From Novipirellula aureliae (GTDB lineage Bacteria; Planctomycetota; Planctomycetia; Pirellulales; Pirellulaceae): DNA of 64,000 bases. The translations under genes and the position numbers were made by a program. The notes below the pieces were generated by a model. The model saw nothing but the letters and a program-made list of their open reading frames with translations. It made no database searches and had not been told where the DNA came from. Location of the stretch: contig NZ_SJPY01000002.1 of the NCBI RefSeq assembly GCF_007860185.1, positions 527,775-591,774 on the forward strand, written 5' to 3'. Of this stretch, positions 26,596 through 36,681 are shown one piece after another; the stretch's first letter is position 1; each line of letters starts with the position of its first letter.

Positions 26596-28758
26596 TCACA
26601 ATCGCCGTAGGATGTCGTTGGTAAACACAACCACCATCAATAGCAGGATCGTCAACACACCAGCCATTGTGAGTCGCATTTCCAACTGTTCATCCAATTT
26701 CTTCCCACGGATTGCCTCGGCAGCGAGGAAAACCATGTGTCCACCGTCGAGTGCTGGTATCGGCAAGAAGTTCAAGATTGCCAAGTTCATACTGAGCATG
26801 GTCAGGAACAGCAATTGAGGCGAGATTCCCCGTTCGGCTTCGTTCTTGGCGATGTTAACGATCTCTAGTGGACCGCCGACATGACGCATCTTCACGCGTC
26901 CTTGAGGGATCATGCGCAGAAAACGAAAAACGTCACTCAGCCGGCGTCCGGCTTCTCGGACACCGAGCGACAAGGCAGCGGGTATCGAATCGGCCTGCTG
27001 AATCGACTCGCTTGCCGTCAACGCCAAACCACGCTCGCTCCAAACCCGATCATCACGCTGGACCGTCATGGTCGCTTCGATCGTGTGTCCATTGGAAGGA
27101 CGAATCGCAAGAACTTGCACCGGAGTTCCCTCGGGCAAGATTTGAATCGTTTCCATCAAAGTGCCGAGGGGCAATGAGCCATCGACGGTCCATCCTTCGC
27201 GAAGTTTTTCGAGCAGCGGGTCGTATCGCTCATCCTTTAATTCAGGCGGAAGCTCCGCGTCCGATGCCACCAACCGAATCTCATGTATCTCGTCGTCGAC
27301 TTGAAGCTCTTGATCCGAAGGGGCTTGGTCACCCCGAATCAAATCGGGTAGCACACGCACAATATCGGTTGTCGGTTGATAGGCGAAGCCGAAGCGATTG
27401 ATCGCGATGTCGCCTCCGATACCAGAGGTGGTTGATAGCGTTTGAAGAGTGGTTTCGGGATTGAGTTCGATATCAAGTTCCTTCGCCTCGGCTGCTTCTC
27501 CACGACGCACGGTGAAGGTTACCGCTTCGCTCGATGACGATAATTCCAGCGGCAACCGATAGGCGTCAAGTTGGGTATCGCCGTCTATTGCGATAATTTG
27601 GTCACCGATTTCCATACCCGCCTTCGCCGCAGCACCGTCGTCAGTGAGGCTGGTGATCGGGCTGAGGCCGAAACGGAAACCGATCGTCTTGGCACGTTGG
27701 GGTGGCAGTTGGACCGTCCGCTTTGACCCATCCGCTCGCTCGATCGTCAGCTCGATCGTTTTTTCAGGATGTGAATACAGGTAGTCGAAGAAGGGAGTCG
27801 ATGGAACGATCAAATCCGAATTCACGGCGATGCCGTCATAAGCTACGATGCGTGCTCCCGCATCTTCATTCGTCAGAACTTCATCGGCGGCACTGCCAGG
27901 AACGGCCGCGGATTCTTTGTTGAAAATCAATGATGTCGGACTGGTAATTCCGATCATCCGCAAATCGTTGTTTTCGGGATGCGGTTCGGTTCGGAGCTTG
28001 TAGTGGCGAACCCCATCATCGTACTGAATCGCCAATTCGATCGGTTTTTCGGGATTGTCGAGCCCTTCGGTCAAAATCGCCATTCGCATTTCACGGAAGT
28101 GCATTTGATCGTCGGTTAAATTGCCCACCGAAATGACTCGGCCGCCCGGTTCGATCCCCGCCCGCCAGGCAGGTCCACCCGGCGTGACGCCACCGATAAT
28201 CGCGGGGTTGTAGGAAACGCCGTACCCGAAAGCGAGTGCAGCAAAAAGAGCCCCCGTAATCAAGTTCATCACGACACCGGCACTGATGATAATCATCCGC
28301 TGCCAAACCGGCTTGGCCGGGAAACTTCGCGGATCAAGCTCGATCGGTCCCTCTTCATCTCCGTCGCCGTTCGACGTTTGAATTCGTTTCGCTTCTTCTT
28401 CAAATTTTCGTGGATCGTCGTCCTGCCCAAGCATTTTGACGTAGCCGCCAAGCGGCAAAATTCCGATCCCATATTCCGTTTCACCATAAGTAAACTTGCC
28501 CAGCGTTCTTGGCAAGCGAATCGGTCCAAGCTTGATCGGAACGTCAAAGCCGACATAAAACTTTTCGCATTTGACCCCGAACGTCTTGGCCGCAAGAAAA
28601 TGGCCTAGCTCGTGAACAAAAATAACCAAGCCAATTCCCAATGCGACTCGGCCCCAAAGCGATAGCTGCGACAAAAACGCGATCAGGTATCCTGGGTCAT
28701 CCGTTGCTGCAATCGGCATCACGAAACTGGTGAAATAACTGAAAAAATCAATAAACAT
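26596..28758 (-). CDS. rseP: RseP-type site-2 metalloprotease (enlarged)
   Basis: A 720-residue membrane zinc protease. HELGH (residues 49-53) on the first helix and NFLPIPALDGGH near the C-terminus are the two halves of the S2P active site. Between them lie PDZ-type domains: one around GVTPGGPAWRAGIEPGGRVIS and another around SLTDDGAAAKAGMEIGDQIIAIDG. In E. coli the enzyme (about 450 residues) performs the second cut of anti-sigma factor RseA in envelope stress. This copy is about 270 residues longer, mainly in the periplasmic insert between the PDZ domains and before the second active-site half, a size I know from planctomycetes. It sits between dxr and nfo; dxr-rseP adjacency is common in bacteria. 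Confidence 0.9.
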   Translation of the reverse strand: MFIDFFSYFTSFVMPIAATDDPGYLIAFLSQLSLWGRVALGIGLVIFVHELGHFLAAKTFGVKCEKFYVGFDVPIKLGPIRLPRTLGKFTYGETEYGIGILPLGGYVKMLGQDDDPRKFEEEAKRIQTSNGDGDEEGPIELDPRSFPAKPVWQRMIIISAGVVMNLITGALFAALAFGYGVSYNPAIIGGVTPGGPAWRAGIEPGGRVISVGNLTDDQMHFREMRMAILTEGLDNPEKPIELAIQYDDGVRHYKLRTEPHPENNDLRMIGITSPTSLIFNKESAAVPGSAADEVLTNEDAGARIVAYDGIAVNSDLIVPSTPFFDYLYSHPEKTIELTIERADGSKRTVQLPPQRAKTIGFRFGLSPITSLTDDGAAAKAGMEIGDQIIAIDGDTQLDAYRLPLELSSSSEAVTFTVRRGEAAEAKELDIELNPETTLQTLSTTSGIGGDIAINRFGFAYQPTTDIVRVLPDLIRGDQAPSDQELQVDDEIHEIRLVASDAELPPELKDERYDPLLEKLREGWTVDGSLPLGTLMETIQILPEGTPVQVLAIRPSNGHTIEATMTVQRDDRVWSERGLALTASESIQQADSIPAALSLGVREAGRRLSDVFRFLRMIPQGRVKMRHVGGPLEIVNIAKNEAERGISPQLLFLTMLSMNLAILNFLPIPALDGGHMVFLAAEAIRGKKLDEQLEMRLTMAGVLTILLLMVVVFTNDILRRL

Positions 28759-28784
28759 AAAGAGTTCTGTATCGGTTTTGTTGG

Positions 28785-29969
28785 TTACTGCGTCATCTTA
28801 CGAACTTCGCCGCGAGCCCAAGTATCAAGCTTGAGCAGGGTGTCGAGCGATGGATTCGCATCAAAAGTGTGGTTATCCAAACAGGTGCGACAAGCCGCCA
28901 CGACGTCAGTAAAGCGGATTTTGTCTTCCAAGAATAGACCGACTGCTGCTTCGTTTGCAGCATTTAGCACCGCGCCAGTCGTTCCACCTGCCCTGGCGAC
29001 CTCAAAACCGAGGTCTAAAGCAGGAAAACGATCTCGGTCGACCGGTTCGAGCGTTAAATCCCAACGTTGCGATCGATCCAGTGTCGGTACTTCGCAGGGC
29101 AGTCGTCGGGGATACGTCAAAGCATACTGGATAGGTAGACGCATGTCCGGTGGGCTCAATTGGGCGATCACCGATCCGTCGTCAAACTCGATCATGGAAT
29201 GGATGATCGATTGTGGATGCACGACGACCTCGATTGCCTCGGCAGGTAAATCGAACAACCAGCGAGCCTCAATCACTTCAAGTGCCTTGTTCATCATTGA
29301 CGCTGAATCGATCGTAATCTTCGGCCCCATGTCCCAGGTTGGATGGTTCAATGCAGACTTTAAGGTTGCATTTTCCATCTGCTCGACCGTCCAACGACGA
29401 AACGGTCCCCCGCTAGCAGTCAAAACCAGCTTTTTCGGCTTGCAACACTTTTCGCCCAAACACTGGAAAATGGCCGAATGCTCGCTGTCGATGGGAGTGA
29501 CTTCACCGCCGCTGCGTTGGACCATCCTCTGGACAAGCGAGCCAGCAACGACCATCGTTTCTTTGTTGGCAAGGGCGACACGTTTGCCAGCCTCCACTGC
29601 TGCCAGCGTACTCTCGAGTCCCGCTCGACCGACGATTGCGGCAACCACCACGTCGACCATCGGGTCGCTGGCAATTCGGACAAGAGCTTCCGGGCCGAGA
29701 CTGACCTGACTCTGACCCGACGATCGCCCGAGCGGGTGACGGGTCGAAAAATGGGGTGCTAATTCCGGATCGGACAAGATAACATGCTCGGGAGGATGCT
29801 CCAGCGCATCGAGACTCTCGCCGAGTAATTTCATATTTCCATGCCCTGAGGCAGCAAATAATCGCCACCGCGACTCGGGATCAACCTTGTCTAAATGCCT
29901 CAGAACCCCCAAAGCCGCTGTCCCGATACTGCCGGTTGCCCCCAGAACGGCGACTCGTGTCGTCGCCAT
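28785..29969 (-). CDS. dxr: 1-deoxy-D-xylulose-5-phosphate reductoisomerase
   Basis: About 394 residues catalysing the NADPH-dependent first committed step of the MEP isoprenoid pathway. Motifs seen are the nucleotide-binding VAVLGATGSIGTAALGVL, the catalytic-domain AGKRVALANKETMVVAG, TPIDSEHSAIFQ with metal-binding acidic residues, LTASGGPFR, and the C-terminal VLNAANEAAV. The frame extends upstream to a TTG at 30032 with an ATG at 30014; I chose the ATG at 29969 (MATTRVAVLGATG) because Dxr proteins normally begin only a few residues before the first strand. A 26-base gap separates it from rseP, so the pair is likely one transcript. Confidence 0.93.
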   Translation of the reverse strand: MATTRVAVLGATGSIGTAALGVLRHLDKVDPESRWRLFAASGHGNMKLLGESLDALEHPPEHVILSDPELAPHFSTRHPLGRSSGQSQVSLGPEALVRIASDPMVDVVVAAIVGRAGLESTLAAVEAGKRVALANKETMVVAGSLVQRMVQRSGGEVTPIDSEHSAIFQCLGEKCCKPKKLVLTASGGPFRRWTVEQMENATLKSALNHPTWDMGPKITIDSASMMNKALEVIEARWLFDLPAEAIEVVVHPQSIIHSMIEFDDGSVIAQLSPPDMRLPIQYALTYPRRLPCEVPTLDRSQRWDLTLEPVDRDRFPALDLGFEVARAGGTTGAVLNAANEAAVGLFLEDKIRFTDVVAACRTCLDNHTFDANPSLDTLLKLDTWARGEVRKMTQ

Positions 29970-30145
29970 TTCGCGGTTGCGTTGCTCATTGATCGCGGTT
30001 TCGGTTGGCAACATGACGACGGAGAGAACCAAAAAGGGAAAAGAGATGTAATGAACGATACGTTAGGTTCGAAAGAACGGTTCCCCTAAATTAGACTTGT
30101 CCCGCCGCGATGGCAACCAAAGTGTTGACAAACGGACTTGCGGTA

Positions 30146-30263
30146 GTGGATCTTGTTAAAGATCCCGATTGGTTAACGATCCCCGCTTGTGGAAGATCCC
30201 CGCTTGTGGAAGATCCCCGCTTGTGAAAGATCCCTGTACGTGAGGATCCTCAACAAGATCCAC
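30146..30263. repeat. Tandem 17-bp repeat enclosed in an inverted repeat
   Basis: Four copies of a 17-base unit built on GATCCCCGCTTGTGGA occupy 30177-30244, the last one degenerate. They are enclosed by a 20-base imperfect inverted repeat (30146-30165 with 30244-30263, 17 of 20 matching). The whole lies between the divergently read dxr and ftsH genes. It may be a structured leader or a protein-binding array; no function is known. Confidence 0.7.
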
Positions 30264-30335
30264 GGCGGCGGGCAACATTGTTTTCCTGCATTTGAAATCT
30301 GCTAAAGCGAAACTCACAGAGCGAATTAGAATTAT

Positions 30336-32432
30336 ATGAGTGATGAGAAACGAAAGAAAAACCATTCGAATGATCCTCGCAGCGGGGGGAACGTCTGGTT
30401 GGTTCTGGCAGTGGTGGTCACGGTGGTGCTGGCCAGCGCGTTTCTGTTTGGTGATACCGAACGGCGTTTACGCTATCCCGATTTGTTAGCCCTACTCGAA
30501 AAAGAGGCGGAGTATCACGACCAGACGCATGATTTAGTTGTCTCGTCTGATATATCGAGTGAAGATCCCGAGGCGCCCGTTCGCTCTCTAACCGTACCGT
30601 CAATCACCGACCCAAAGATTTGGGTCGAATACAGTGAACCGAAGCAAATCAAGGTTGCCGAGGATACGATCACCGGTACCGTCATGTATCGGGAATTGGG
30701 CACCCAGGGCAGTACGTCGAGCGAACCCGCGAAGCGACTTGCATTCAAGACGATTCGTACGATTCGAAACGAGGCCGAGGATCGCCAACTGACCGAGCTA
30801 CTCGCCGCGTCAAACGTCGTTTGGGACAATGATCGGCCTAGTCGTTTCTTCCAAGATCATTGGCCCGAATTGCTGATGATCGGAGTTTTAGTGATGTTAG
30901 GAATCATGATGCTGCGGCGGATCAGCGGTGTCGGTTCGCCGATGTCGTTTTCACGAAGCCGGGGAAAATTGTACGGACAAGACGATTTGCCGATCTCGTT
31001 TGACGATGTCGCAGGAATTGAGGAAGCGATTGACGAAGTTCGTGAGGTCGTCGACTTTTTGAAGAATAGCGAAAAGTATCAAGCACTCGGTGGCCGCATC
31101 CCCAAGGGTGTCCTGCTCGTCGGCCCGCCGGGAACAGGAAAAACACTTTTGGCCAAAGCAATCGCCGGGGAAGCGGGCGTGCCCTTTTTCAGTCTTTCAG
31201 GAAGCGACTTTGTCGAGATGTTTGTCGGCGTCGGCGCCGCTCGCGTTCGCGACATGTTCCAACAAGCGACCAGTCGTGCACCGTGCATCATTTTCATCGA
31301 CGAGTTAGACGCACTCGGCAAGAGCCGCAGCGGCAGTGTCGTCGGTGGCCACGACGAACGCGAACAAACGCTCAATGCCCTGCTCGTCGAAATGGACGGG
31401 TTTGATTCCAATTCCGGAGTTATCATCGTCGCCGCAACCAACCGCCCAGAAACACTCGACCCGGCACTGCTGCGTCCCGGTCGTTTCGATCGTCACGTAC
31501 TCGTCGATCGTCCGGATGTGGGTGGCCGTGAAGAAATCTTGAAGGTGCACGTAAAAAGTGTACGCTTGGATGAAAACGTCACCCTTCGCGAGATCGCCTC
31601 GATTACACCTGGATTCGTCGGCGCTGACTTGGCAAACTTGGTTAATGAAGCGGCGTTATTGGCCGCCCGCGCCGAAAAACAAACCGTGGGATTGCAAGAG
31701 TTTAATGAAGCGGTCGAACGAGTGACCGCAGGACTCGAGAAAAAGAACCGCGTGATGAACGAGGACGAAAAAATCCGCGTTGCCTACCACGAAGCAGGCC
31801 ACGCGATTGTCGCTGCCGCCCTTCCCAACACCGACCCCGTTCATAAAGTCAGTATCATACCACGCGGTTTGGCAGCTCTCGGTTACACGATGCAGCGTCC
31901 GGAATCAGATCGATACTTGATGACCAAGTCAGAACTCGAAAGCAATATGAAGGTGTTGCTCGCGGGAACCCTAACCGAAGAGATGATTTTCCAAGACATC
32001 AGCACCGGCGCTCAGAACGATTTGGAACGATGTACCGAAATCGCTCGCAGTATGGTGATGGACTACGGCATGAGCCGGATGGGTCGGATCAATTTCCGGC
32101 GTAGTTCTCGGTCACCTTTCTTGGCGGGCGGCGGAGGCGATGGTTTGCAGATGAATCATAGCGAAGACATGGCGAAGATGATCGACAAAGAGGTAGCCAG
32201 AATCATCGAAGACGCTCTGATGCAAACACGCGAAATCCTGGAGCAACGCCGCGAAGTCCTCGAAGCAGTCACCCAACGCCTACTCGATGTGGAAGCAATC
32301 GATTCCGAAGAGTTGACCCAGCTCATCAAAGACCACTCGAAAGGCCCATGGCTCGTACCAGGCACCGTTACGGAAAAACCGAAAGCAGTCCTGCCTCCCG
32401 TCGAACCGGATGCTGCAAAAATCGGAGATTAG
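30336..32432 (+). CDS. ftsH: ATP-dependent zinc metalloprotease FtsH
   Basis: A 698-residue membrane AAA protease that degrades misfolded and regulatory membrane and cytoplasmic proteins. It has membrane helices at about residues 20-37 ([13 protein letters not shown]) and 171-190 ([15 protein letters not shown]), Walker A GPPGTGKT (about 262-269), Walker [10 protein letters not shown] (about 319), the second region of homology ([19 protein letters not shown]) and the zinc motif HEAGH (about 484-488). The periplasmic loop is about 130 residues, longer than in E. coli. All catalytic residues are intact. It reads divergently from dxr across the 17-bp repeat array, and a dispersed hairpin repeat starts five bases after its stop. 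Confidence 0.95.
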   Translation: MSDEKRKKNHSNDPRSGGNVWLVLAVVVTVVLASAFLFGDTERRLRYPDLLALLEKEAEYHDQTHDLVVSSDISSEDPEAPVRSLTVPSITDPKIWVEYSEPKQIKVAEDTITGTVMYRELGTQGSTSSEPAKRLAFKTIRTIRNEAEDRQLTELLAASNVVWDNDRPSRFFQDHWPELLMIGVLVMLGIMMLRRISGVGSPMSFSRSRGKLYGQDDLPISFDDVAGIEEAIDEVREVVDFLKNSEKYQALGGRIPKGVLLVGPPGTGKTLLAKAIAGEAGVPFFSLSGSDFVEMFVGVGAARVRDMFQQATSRAPCIIFIDELDALGKSRSGSVVGGHDEREQTLNALLVEMDGFDSNSGVIIVAATNRPETLDPALLRPGRFDRHVLVDRPDVGGREEILKVHVKSVRLDENVTLREIASITPGFVGADLANLVNEAALLAARAEKQTVGLQEFNEAVERVTAGLEKKNRVMNEDEKIRVAYHEAGHAIVAAALPNTDPVHKVSIIPRGLAALGYTMQRPESDRYLMTKSELESNMKVLLAGTLTEEMIFQDISTGAQNDLERCTEIARSMVMDYGMSRMGRINFRRSSRSPFLAGGGGDGLQMNHSEDMAKMIDKEVARIIEDALMQTREILEQRREVLEAVTQRLLDVEAIDSEELTQLIKDHSKGPWLVPGTVTEKPKAVLPPVEPDAAKIGD

Positions 32433-32436
32433 CTGT

Positions 32437-32498
32437 CGTGCTTTGTCACCACTCGATTTCCGGCTTGGCAAACGAGTGGCTGGGGGATCTTGCCCCAG
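32437..32498 (+). repeat. 62-bp dispersed hairpin repeat, copy B
   Basis: This segment begins five bases after the ftsH stop and aligns gaplessly with the reverse complement of 16568-16629, about 84% identical by eye. It contains GCTGGGG...CCCCAGC as a stem around GATCTTG. There is no T-run, but its position directly behind ftsH suggests a role as a transcript end or stabiliser; that is inference. Confidence 0.7.
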
Positions 32499-32655
32499 CA
32501 AGCCACTGCCACAGCGGGTAGGCGTTTGCCGACGCAGCGAAGAGATCATGGCGGTTTGATACTCCAGCTAAGTCAACAACCGTCCCACCTCTACCAAACG
32601 GAGTTTGGGGGAGGGTGCAGAAACCCGGACGAAACTCATGATTCCGAGCGATTCG

Positions 32656-34122
32656 TTATGCCGCGGCGTCTTTGACTTCGAGAGACTCGACGACGGCACA
32701 GCCACACGAATCGCTCCATACGTTGACGGCTGTTCGAGCCATGTCGAGGACTCGGTCAACCGCCAAAATCACGCCTTGCATTTCAATCGGCAAACCGACC
32801 GCGTGCAAAATGATCGCCATCATCACCAAGCCCGCGTGCGGAATCCCAGCAGCTCCCACACTGGCCAACAACGCCGTCGTTGCCACCACAATTTGTTGGC
32901 TGGCGGGCAAGTTCATTCCAAAATGTAGTTGAGCAATAAACAACACGGCAACGGCTTCATACAACGCCGTACCGTCCATGTTGATCGTCGCACCGAGCGG
33001 CAAGACGAACGACCCCGTCCGGTTGCTGATCCCTGCTCGTTCTTCAACGTTTGACATCGTGAGAGGCAAGGTTCCGTTGCTGCTGGCACTACTAAACGCG
33101 GTCAATAGCGCTGGCGACATCGCTTTGGCATATTCATACGGACTTCGCTTGGCAACGAATTTCAAAATCAACGGCAGCGTGATCAAGGCATGAAAGCCGA
33201 GCGCCAACGAAACGGCGACCACATACCAAGCCAAAGCAAAAAAAACGTTCATTCCCTGTGTCGCCGTGACGGCTGCGATCAAAAAGAAGACGCCAAGCGG
33301 AGCCAAACGGATGATCGCCATGGTCATCGCCATCATCACTTCGAAACCGGCGGTCGCGATGTTCCCGACTCGCTCAAGAGTCGCCCCCCCCACCGAAATC
33401 GTGAACAACGCGAATGCCACCGTAAAGGCGATGATCGATAAGTAATTCGGTGCGACGAACGCGTGCAGTGGATTCTTGGGAATCATCGCTTCGAGTTGAT
33501 CGAACAAAACGTCCACCAAAGAGGCTGCTTCGGCAGGCTCGGTCACCGCTTGCTTTACCTCCGCACCGCGAAGCCCAGGACGAACCAAATTGACCGCAAA
33601 TAGACCTGTCGAGATCGCCAGCAAACTCGTGCATAGATAGTACAAAATCGTACGGCGAAACATCCGTCCAATGCCCGCCGAGGAACCGAGCCCTAGGATA
33701 CCCGTCGTTAAAGAGGTGACGATCAGGGGCACGGCCACCATCTGCAACATCCTTAGAAACAGACCACCAATCTTCGAAAACCACGCCCCCACCTGCTTTG
33801 CGAAGCTGCGGCCATGGTGATGATAGACCGAAACCGCGATCGGGTCCGTTTTCTCCAGCATTTCGATCGATGCAAACACGTCGGGGTTCTTTGAAACCGG
33901 GTCGATGATCCGCTCCGTCGTTTTGCCTTCCTTATCGGTGTAGCGTATTGTGGTCGAAGAACTCGAATCGTTCACTTCTGCCGAAACGATTGTTTTTGGC
34001 AATCCATCGGCAGCGGTAATCTTGACCGAACGTTGAGAGCACGTCAGGTTGAGAGTAACACCGAGTAACGATCCGGCGATCATGCCGATGAAGATTTGCC
34101 AGTGCAGTGCGAGACGAAACAT
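32656..34122 (-). CDS. Sodium:dicarboxylate/glutamate symporter family protein
   Basis: About 488 residues of the SDF (DctA/GltP) family. Besides the first membrane helix (FRLALHWQIFIGMIAGSLLG) it has an inserted hydrophilic loop of about 90 residues before the rest. The transport core shows VPLIVTSLTTGILGLGS, the serine-rich hairpin FSSASSNGTLPLT, the substrate motif PLGATINMDGTALYE and AGIPHAGLVMM. It imports dicarboxylates or acidic amino acids with Na+ or H+; the exact substrate cannot be told. An in-frame TTG at 34128 touches the acpS stop, but the ATG at 34120-34122 is the more natural start. It is the third gene of trpS-acpS-symporter; the spacing of about six bases implies co-transcription. 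Confidence 0.88.
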   Translation of the reverse strand: MFRLALHWQIFIGMIAGSLLGVTLNLTCSQRSVKITAADGLPKTIVSAEVNDSSSSTTIRYTDKEGKTTERIIDPVSKNPDVFASIEMLEKTDPIAVSVYHHHGRSFAKQVGAWFSKIGGLFLRMLQMVAVPLIVTSLTTGILGLGSSAGIGRMFRRTILYYLCTSLLAISTGLFAVNLVRPGLRGAEVKQAVTEPAEAASLVDVLFDQLEAMIPKNPLHAFVAPNYLSIIAFTVAFALFTISVGGATLERVGNIATAGFEVMMAMTMAIIRLAPLGVFFLIAAVTATQGMNVFFALAWYVVAVSLALGFHALITLPLILKFVAKRSPYEYAKAMSPALLTAFSSASSNGTLPLTMSNVEERAGISNRTGSFVLPLGATINMDGTALYEAVAVLFIAQLHFGMNLPASQQIVVATTALLASVGAAGIPHAGLVMMAIILHAVGLPIEMQGVILAVDRVLDMARTAVNVWSDSCGCAVVESLEVKDAAA

Positions 34123-34128
34123 AGGCAA

Positions 34129-34515
34129 TCAATCCAATTCATCGGTTGCGATCACGTAAGCGGTCGCGTGAGTACGACAAACGCCAAGTGATACGTGTAG
34201 TTTAGTGATTAGATGCGTTTCGGCCCAAAGTTGAGCCGCACCAGACAAGACAATTTGTGCTCCATGGCCGCTGTGAACCGTGACGGAAATGTCGGTCCAA
34301 CGCACGCCTTGGTGGCGACACCGCATCGACTTCATCACCGCTTCCTTCGCTGCCCACCGCGTCGCAAAATGCTGGGTTGAATCAACGGTTTGGATACAGT
34401 ATTCGACTTCATCGGCCGTATAGACCCGTTCCAAAAATTGCTCACCATGCCGTTCGATCATCTTCGCAATGCGAACGCATTCGACGATTTCCGTTCCGAT
34501 TCCCAGAATGGTCAT
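34129..34515 (-). CDS. acpS: Holo-[acyl-carrier-protein] synthase
   Basis: A 128-residue AcpS that attaches 4'-phosphopantetheine from CoA to acyl carrier protein. Recognised from ILGIGTEIVECVRIAKMI at the N-terminus and RWAAKEAVMKSM in the middle, with the usual trimer-family length. The magnesium ligand, normally Asp in GTDIVE (position 9 in the E. coli enzyme), is Glu here (GTEIVE), while the second acidic residue in WAAKEA is kept. A conservative swap of this kind may preserve metal binding. It starts three bases after the trpS stop and abuts the symporter start, so it lies in the middle of an operon. Confidence 0.9.
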   Translation of the reverse strand: MTILGIGTEIVECVRIAKMIERHGEQFLERVYTADEVEYCIQTVDSTQHFATRWAAKEAVMKSMRCRHQGVRWTDISVTVHSGHGAQIVLSGAAQLWAETHLITKLHVSLGVCRTHATAYVIATDELD

Positions 34516-34518
34516 AGG

Positions 34519-35490
34519 TTAACGTATTCCACAAGCCCTTTGGGCACGACTGAGCACTTCGGCGGCAACTTTTCGGGCCTTCTCCGCTCCGTCACGAAGC
34601 GTTTGGTGAACAAAATCGAGGTTGGCAACCAATTCGTCGCGTCGAGCGCGGGCGTCTTCAAAGTACGCCTCACTCGCTTCGGCGACCGCCTTCTTTACTT
34701 CGCCGTAACCAAATCCGCCGCGGCGATACATTGCAGCCATCGACTCAATTTCACTCTCCGATGCAAACAATCGATATAGTTGAAACAAGTGGTCGTCCGC
34801 GGGTTCTTTCGAGTCTTCCATCGGGCGGCTATCGGTCGTAATCCGCATGATTTGTTTGCGAATTTGTTTGACGTTCCCGAACAATGGCAAGGTATTATCA
34901 TAACTCTTGCTCATCTTTTGACCGTCCGTTCCTGGAACCTTGGAAGAATGATCGAGCGTTTTCGCATCGGGTAAGACAAACGTTTCACCATACGTATGAT
35001 TGAAGCTACCGGCAATATCGCGGCAAACCTCGATATGCTGAACTTGATCTTGGCCAACCGGAACGATCTTGGAATCGTAAGCCAAAATATCAGCGGCCAT
35101 CAAAACGGGGTAGGTAAACAATCCGGCATCCGCTGTCATGCCTTTCGCCTTTTTTTCCTTGTAGGCGTGGCAGCGTTCGAGAAGTCCCATCGGCGTGCCC
35201 GTCATCAGCAACCAAGTCAATTCGCATACCTCGGGGACATGCGACTGAAGAAACAGAGTCGCTTTGTCGGGATCCAAACCCAGGGCCAACAAATCGAGTG
35301 CGGCGTCAATCGTGTATTGACGCAGGGATTCGGGATCGCGAACGGTCGTCAACGCGTGCAGATCGGCGATAAAGTAGAACCCATCGTTTTCCTGTTGCAG
35401 ATCGATGTATTGGCGAATCGCTCCAAAAAAGTTGCCCCAGTGAGGCCGCCCAGTTGGTTGGATACCAGAAAGTACACGCATAGAAGTCAT
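34519..35490 (-). CDS. trpS: Tryptophanyl-tRNA synthetase
   Basis: About 323 residues, a class I aminoacyl-tRNA synthetase for tryptophan. The HIGH-type signature appears as [11 protein letters not shown] and the second signature as [28 protein letters not shown] and [12 protein letters not shown] are typical TrpRS binding motifs. The frame runs to 35538, but [14 protein letters not shown] (ATG at 35490 or 35481) matches the family N-terminus. It is the first gene of a compact three-gene operon with acpS and a symporter. No abnormal residues seen. Confidence 0.94.
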   Translation of the reverse strand: MTSMRVLSGIQPTGRPHWGNFFGAIRQYIDLQQENDGFYFIADLHALTTVRDPESLRQYTIDAALDLLALGLDPDKATLFLQSHVPEVCELTWLLMTGTPMGLLERCHAYKEKKAKGMTADAGLFTYPVLMAADILAYDSKIVPVGQDQVQHIEVCRDIAGSFNHTYGETFVLPDAKTLDHSSKVPGTDGQKMSKSYDNTLPLFGNVKQIRKQIMRITTDSRPMEDSKEPADDHLFQLYRLFASESEIESMAAMYRRGGFGYGEVKKAVAEASEAYFEDARARRDELVANLDFVHQTLRDGAEKARKVAAEVLSRAQRACGIR

Positions 35491-35618
35491 CCCATACTGA
35501 AAGAGTGAAAATACCGATGCCGCATTCTTATCAATCACAACGTTAGAGTCCAGGCTTTAACCGATTCAAGCGGCGCGCGGAGCGGCTAAAGACTGGAATC
35601 CAACTCCTAAAAGATCGC

Positions 35619-36566
35619 TTAGTTGCGGGTCAGATCCCAACCGTCCAACCATTCGGTCTTGACGTAGGTCATCTCGAAATTCTTCTCGAGTCGCTTGGCC
35701 ATGTCGAGCAAATGGCCAGCACCATAAAAGACGGCGACCCTCTTTTTCCCTTGCTCAAGTTCGTCTCGAAGGATGCCAAAAGCTTTCGCGTTACGACCTT
35801 GGATCAGCGTATCTTCACCGTTTTCGTCGCTCATGCCAGCGGTCACGGTGTCGATATCAACCATTTGCCGCGCCATCACCTGTTTCATTCGACGAGCACG
35901 ATCGTCGCTGAACAACGCCAACAACAAACCTGCTTCACCACCGTTAGCCGCATTGGTAGCCATCCCGGCCCCCATCATCCGGGCTCCCATTTTCCAAATA
36001 CTGTCTCCACGACGATTAAAGTCTTTGGCAAACTCCTCGGGACTCATGTCAGCATGGCGGAAGTTGGTGGCCATATAGTCGATCTTTTCAAGCTGGTACT
36101 CCAAGTTCAACATATCTTTCATCCCCGATTGCATCGATGCCAAGATAGATCGACGTTTTTCCAAATCTTCGGGACGAATTCGCGTTCCGTCGGGGGCAAC
36201 CAACTCGTAAAGCACGGTGTCGTAAGTCGCCAACCGCTTCTTGAGTTCCTGGTAGTATTCAGCTTGGCCAATATGGACCACGCCCACCAAATCGACTTCT
36301 TGGCCAGCAAATGGAGAACCAGGCTTTCCGACGTACTGAACAATCGCCGTTTGTAACGCTCGTGATTTGCCTTCTTCCGTTTCATCAACACGAAGATAGG
36401 ATCGCTCGGTTTTCTCCGGTGTTTGCGACTTCTTGTCCGTTTTTGCCACTTCCGGTGCAACCGCGGCCGGCGGTTGTGCACAGGCGACGTTGACGAACAG
36501 AAATTCGCCAAGGAGGACGAAAAAGAGGTAACCAGTGGTATGTCGCTTCATCAGAAAACTCATCAA
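35619..36566 (-). CDS. Secreted TraB/GumN-like protein
   Basis: A 315-residue protein with an N-terminal signal (GYLFFVLLGEFLFVNVACAQ) predicting export. The core shows GVVHIGQAEYYQEL and YELVAPDGTR, and near the C-terminus VFYGAGHLLDMAKRL. The paired G-x-x-H motifs (GVVH and GAGH) with an acidic YEL segment are characteristic of the TraB/PrgY/GumN superfamily, whose eukaryotic TIKI members are metalloproteases; here the biochemical activity is unknown. A region of about 60 residues (MSPEEFAKDF to NAANGGEAGLL) is rich in Ala, Gly and Met. The double ATG at the start leaves the exact first residue open. It appears monocistronic. Confidence 0.7.
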   Translation of the reverse strand: MMSFLMKRHTTGYLFFVLLGEFLFVNVACAQPPAAVAPEVAKTDKKSQTPEKTERSYLRVDETEEGKSRALQTAIVQYVGKPGSPFAGQEVDLVGVVHIGQAEYYQELKKRLATYDTVLYELVAPDGTRIRPEDLEKRRSILASMQSGMKDMLNLEYQLEKIDYMATNFRHADMSPEEFAKDFNRRGDSIWKMGARMMGAGMATNAANGGEAGLLLALFSDDRARRMKQVMARQMVDIDTVTAGMSDENGEDTLIQGRNAKAFGILRDELEQGKKRVAVFYGAGHLLDMAKRLEKNFEMTYVKTEWLDGWDLTRN

Positions 36567-36681
36567 GTGAGGTTAGGGGGTTCTGTCTGCTCTTATGATA
36601 AGGGTATCCTCCCTAACCGGCAACGTTGCTGAATCAATGACATTCATTCGATGCCCCCCCTCAGCCTTACCCGTTCCACGC

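Noticed and set aside
28831-29709. 292-residue plus-strand frame opposite dxr
   Set aside because: Entirely within dxr, which has clear motifs on the minus strand; the frame has no domain sense.
32437-32510. Intrinsic terminator behind ftsH
   Set aside because: A stem exists but no T-run follows; it was recorded as a dispersed repeat instead.
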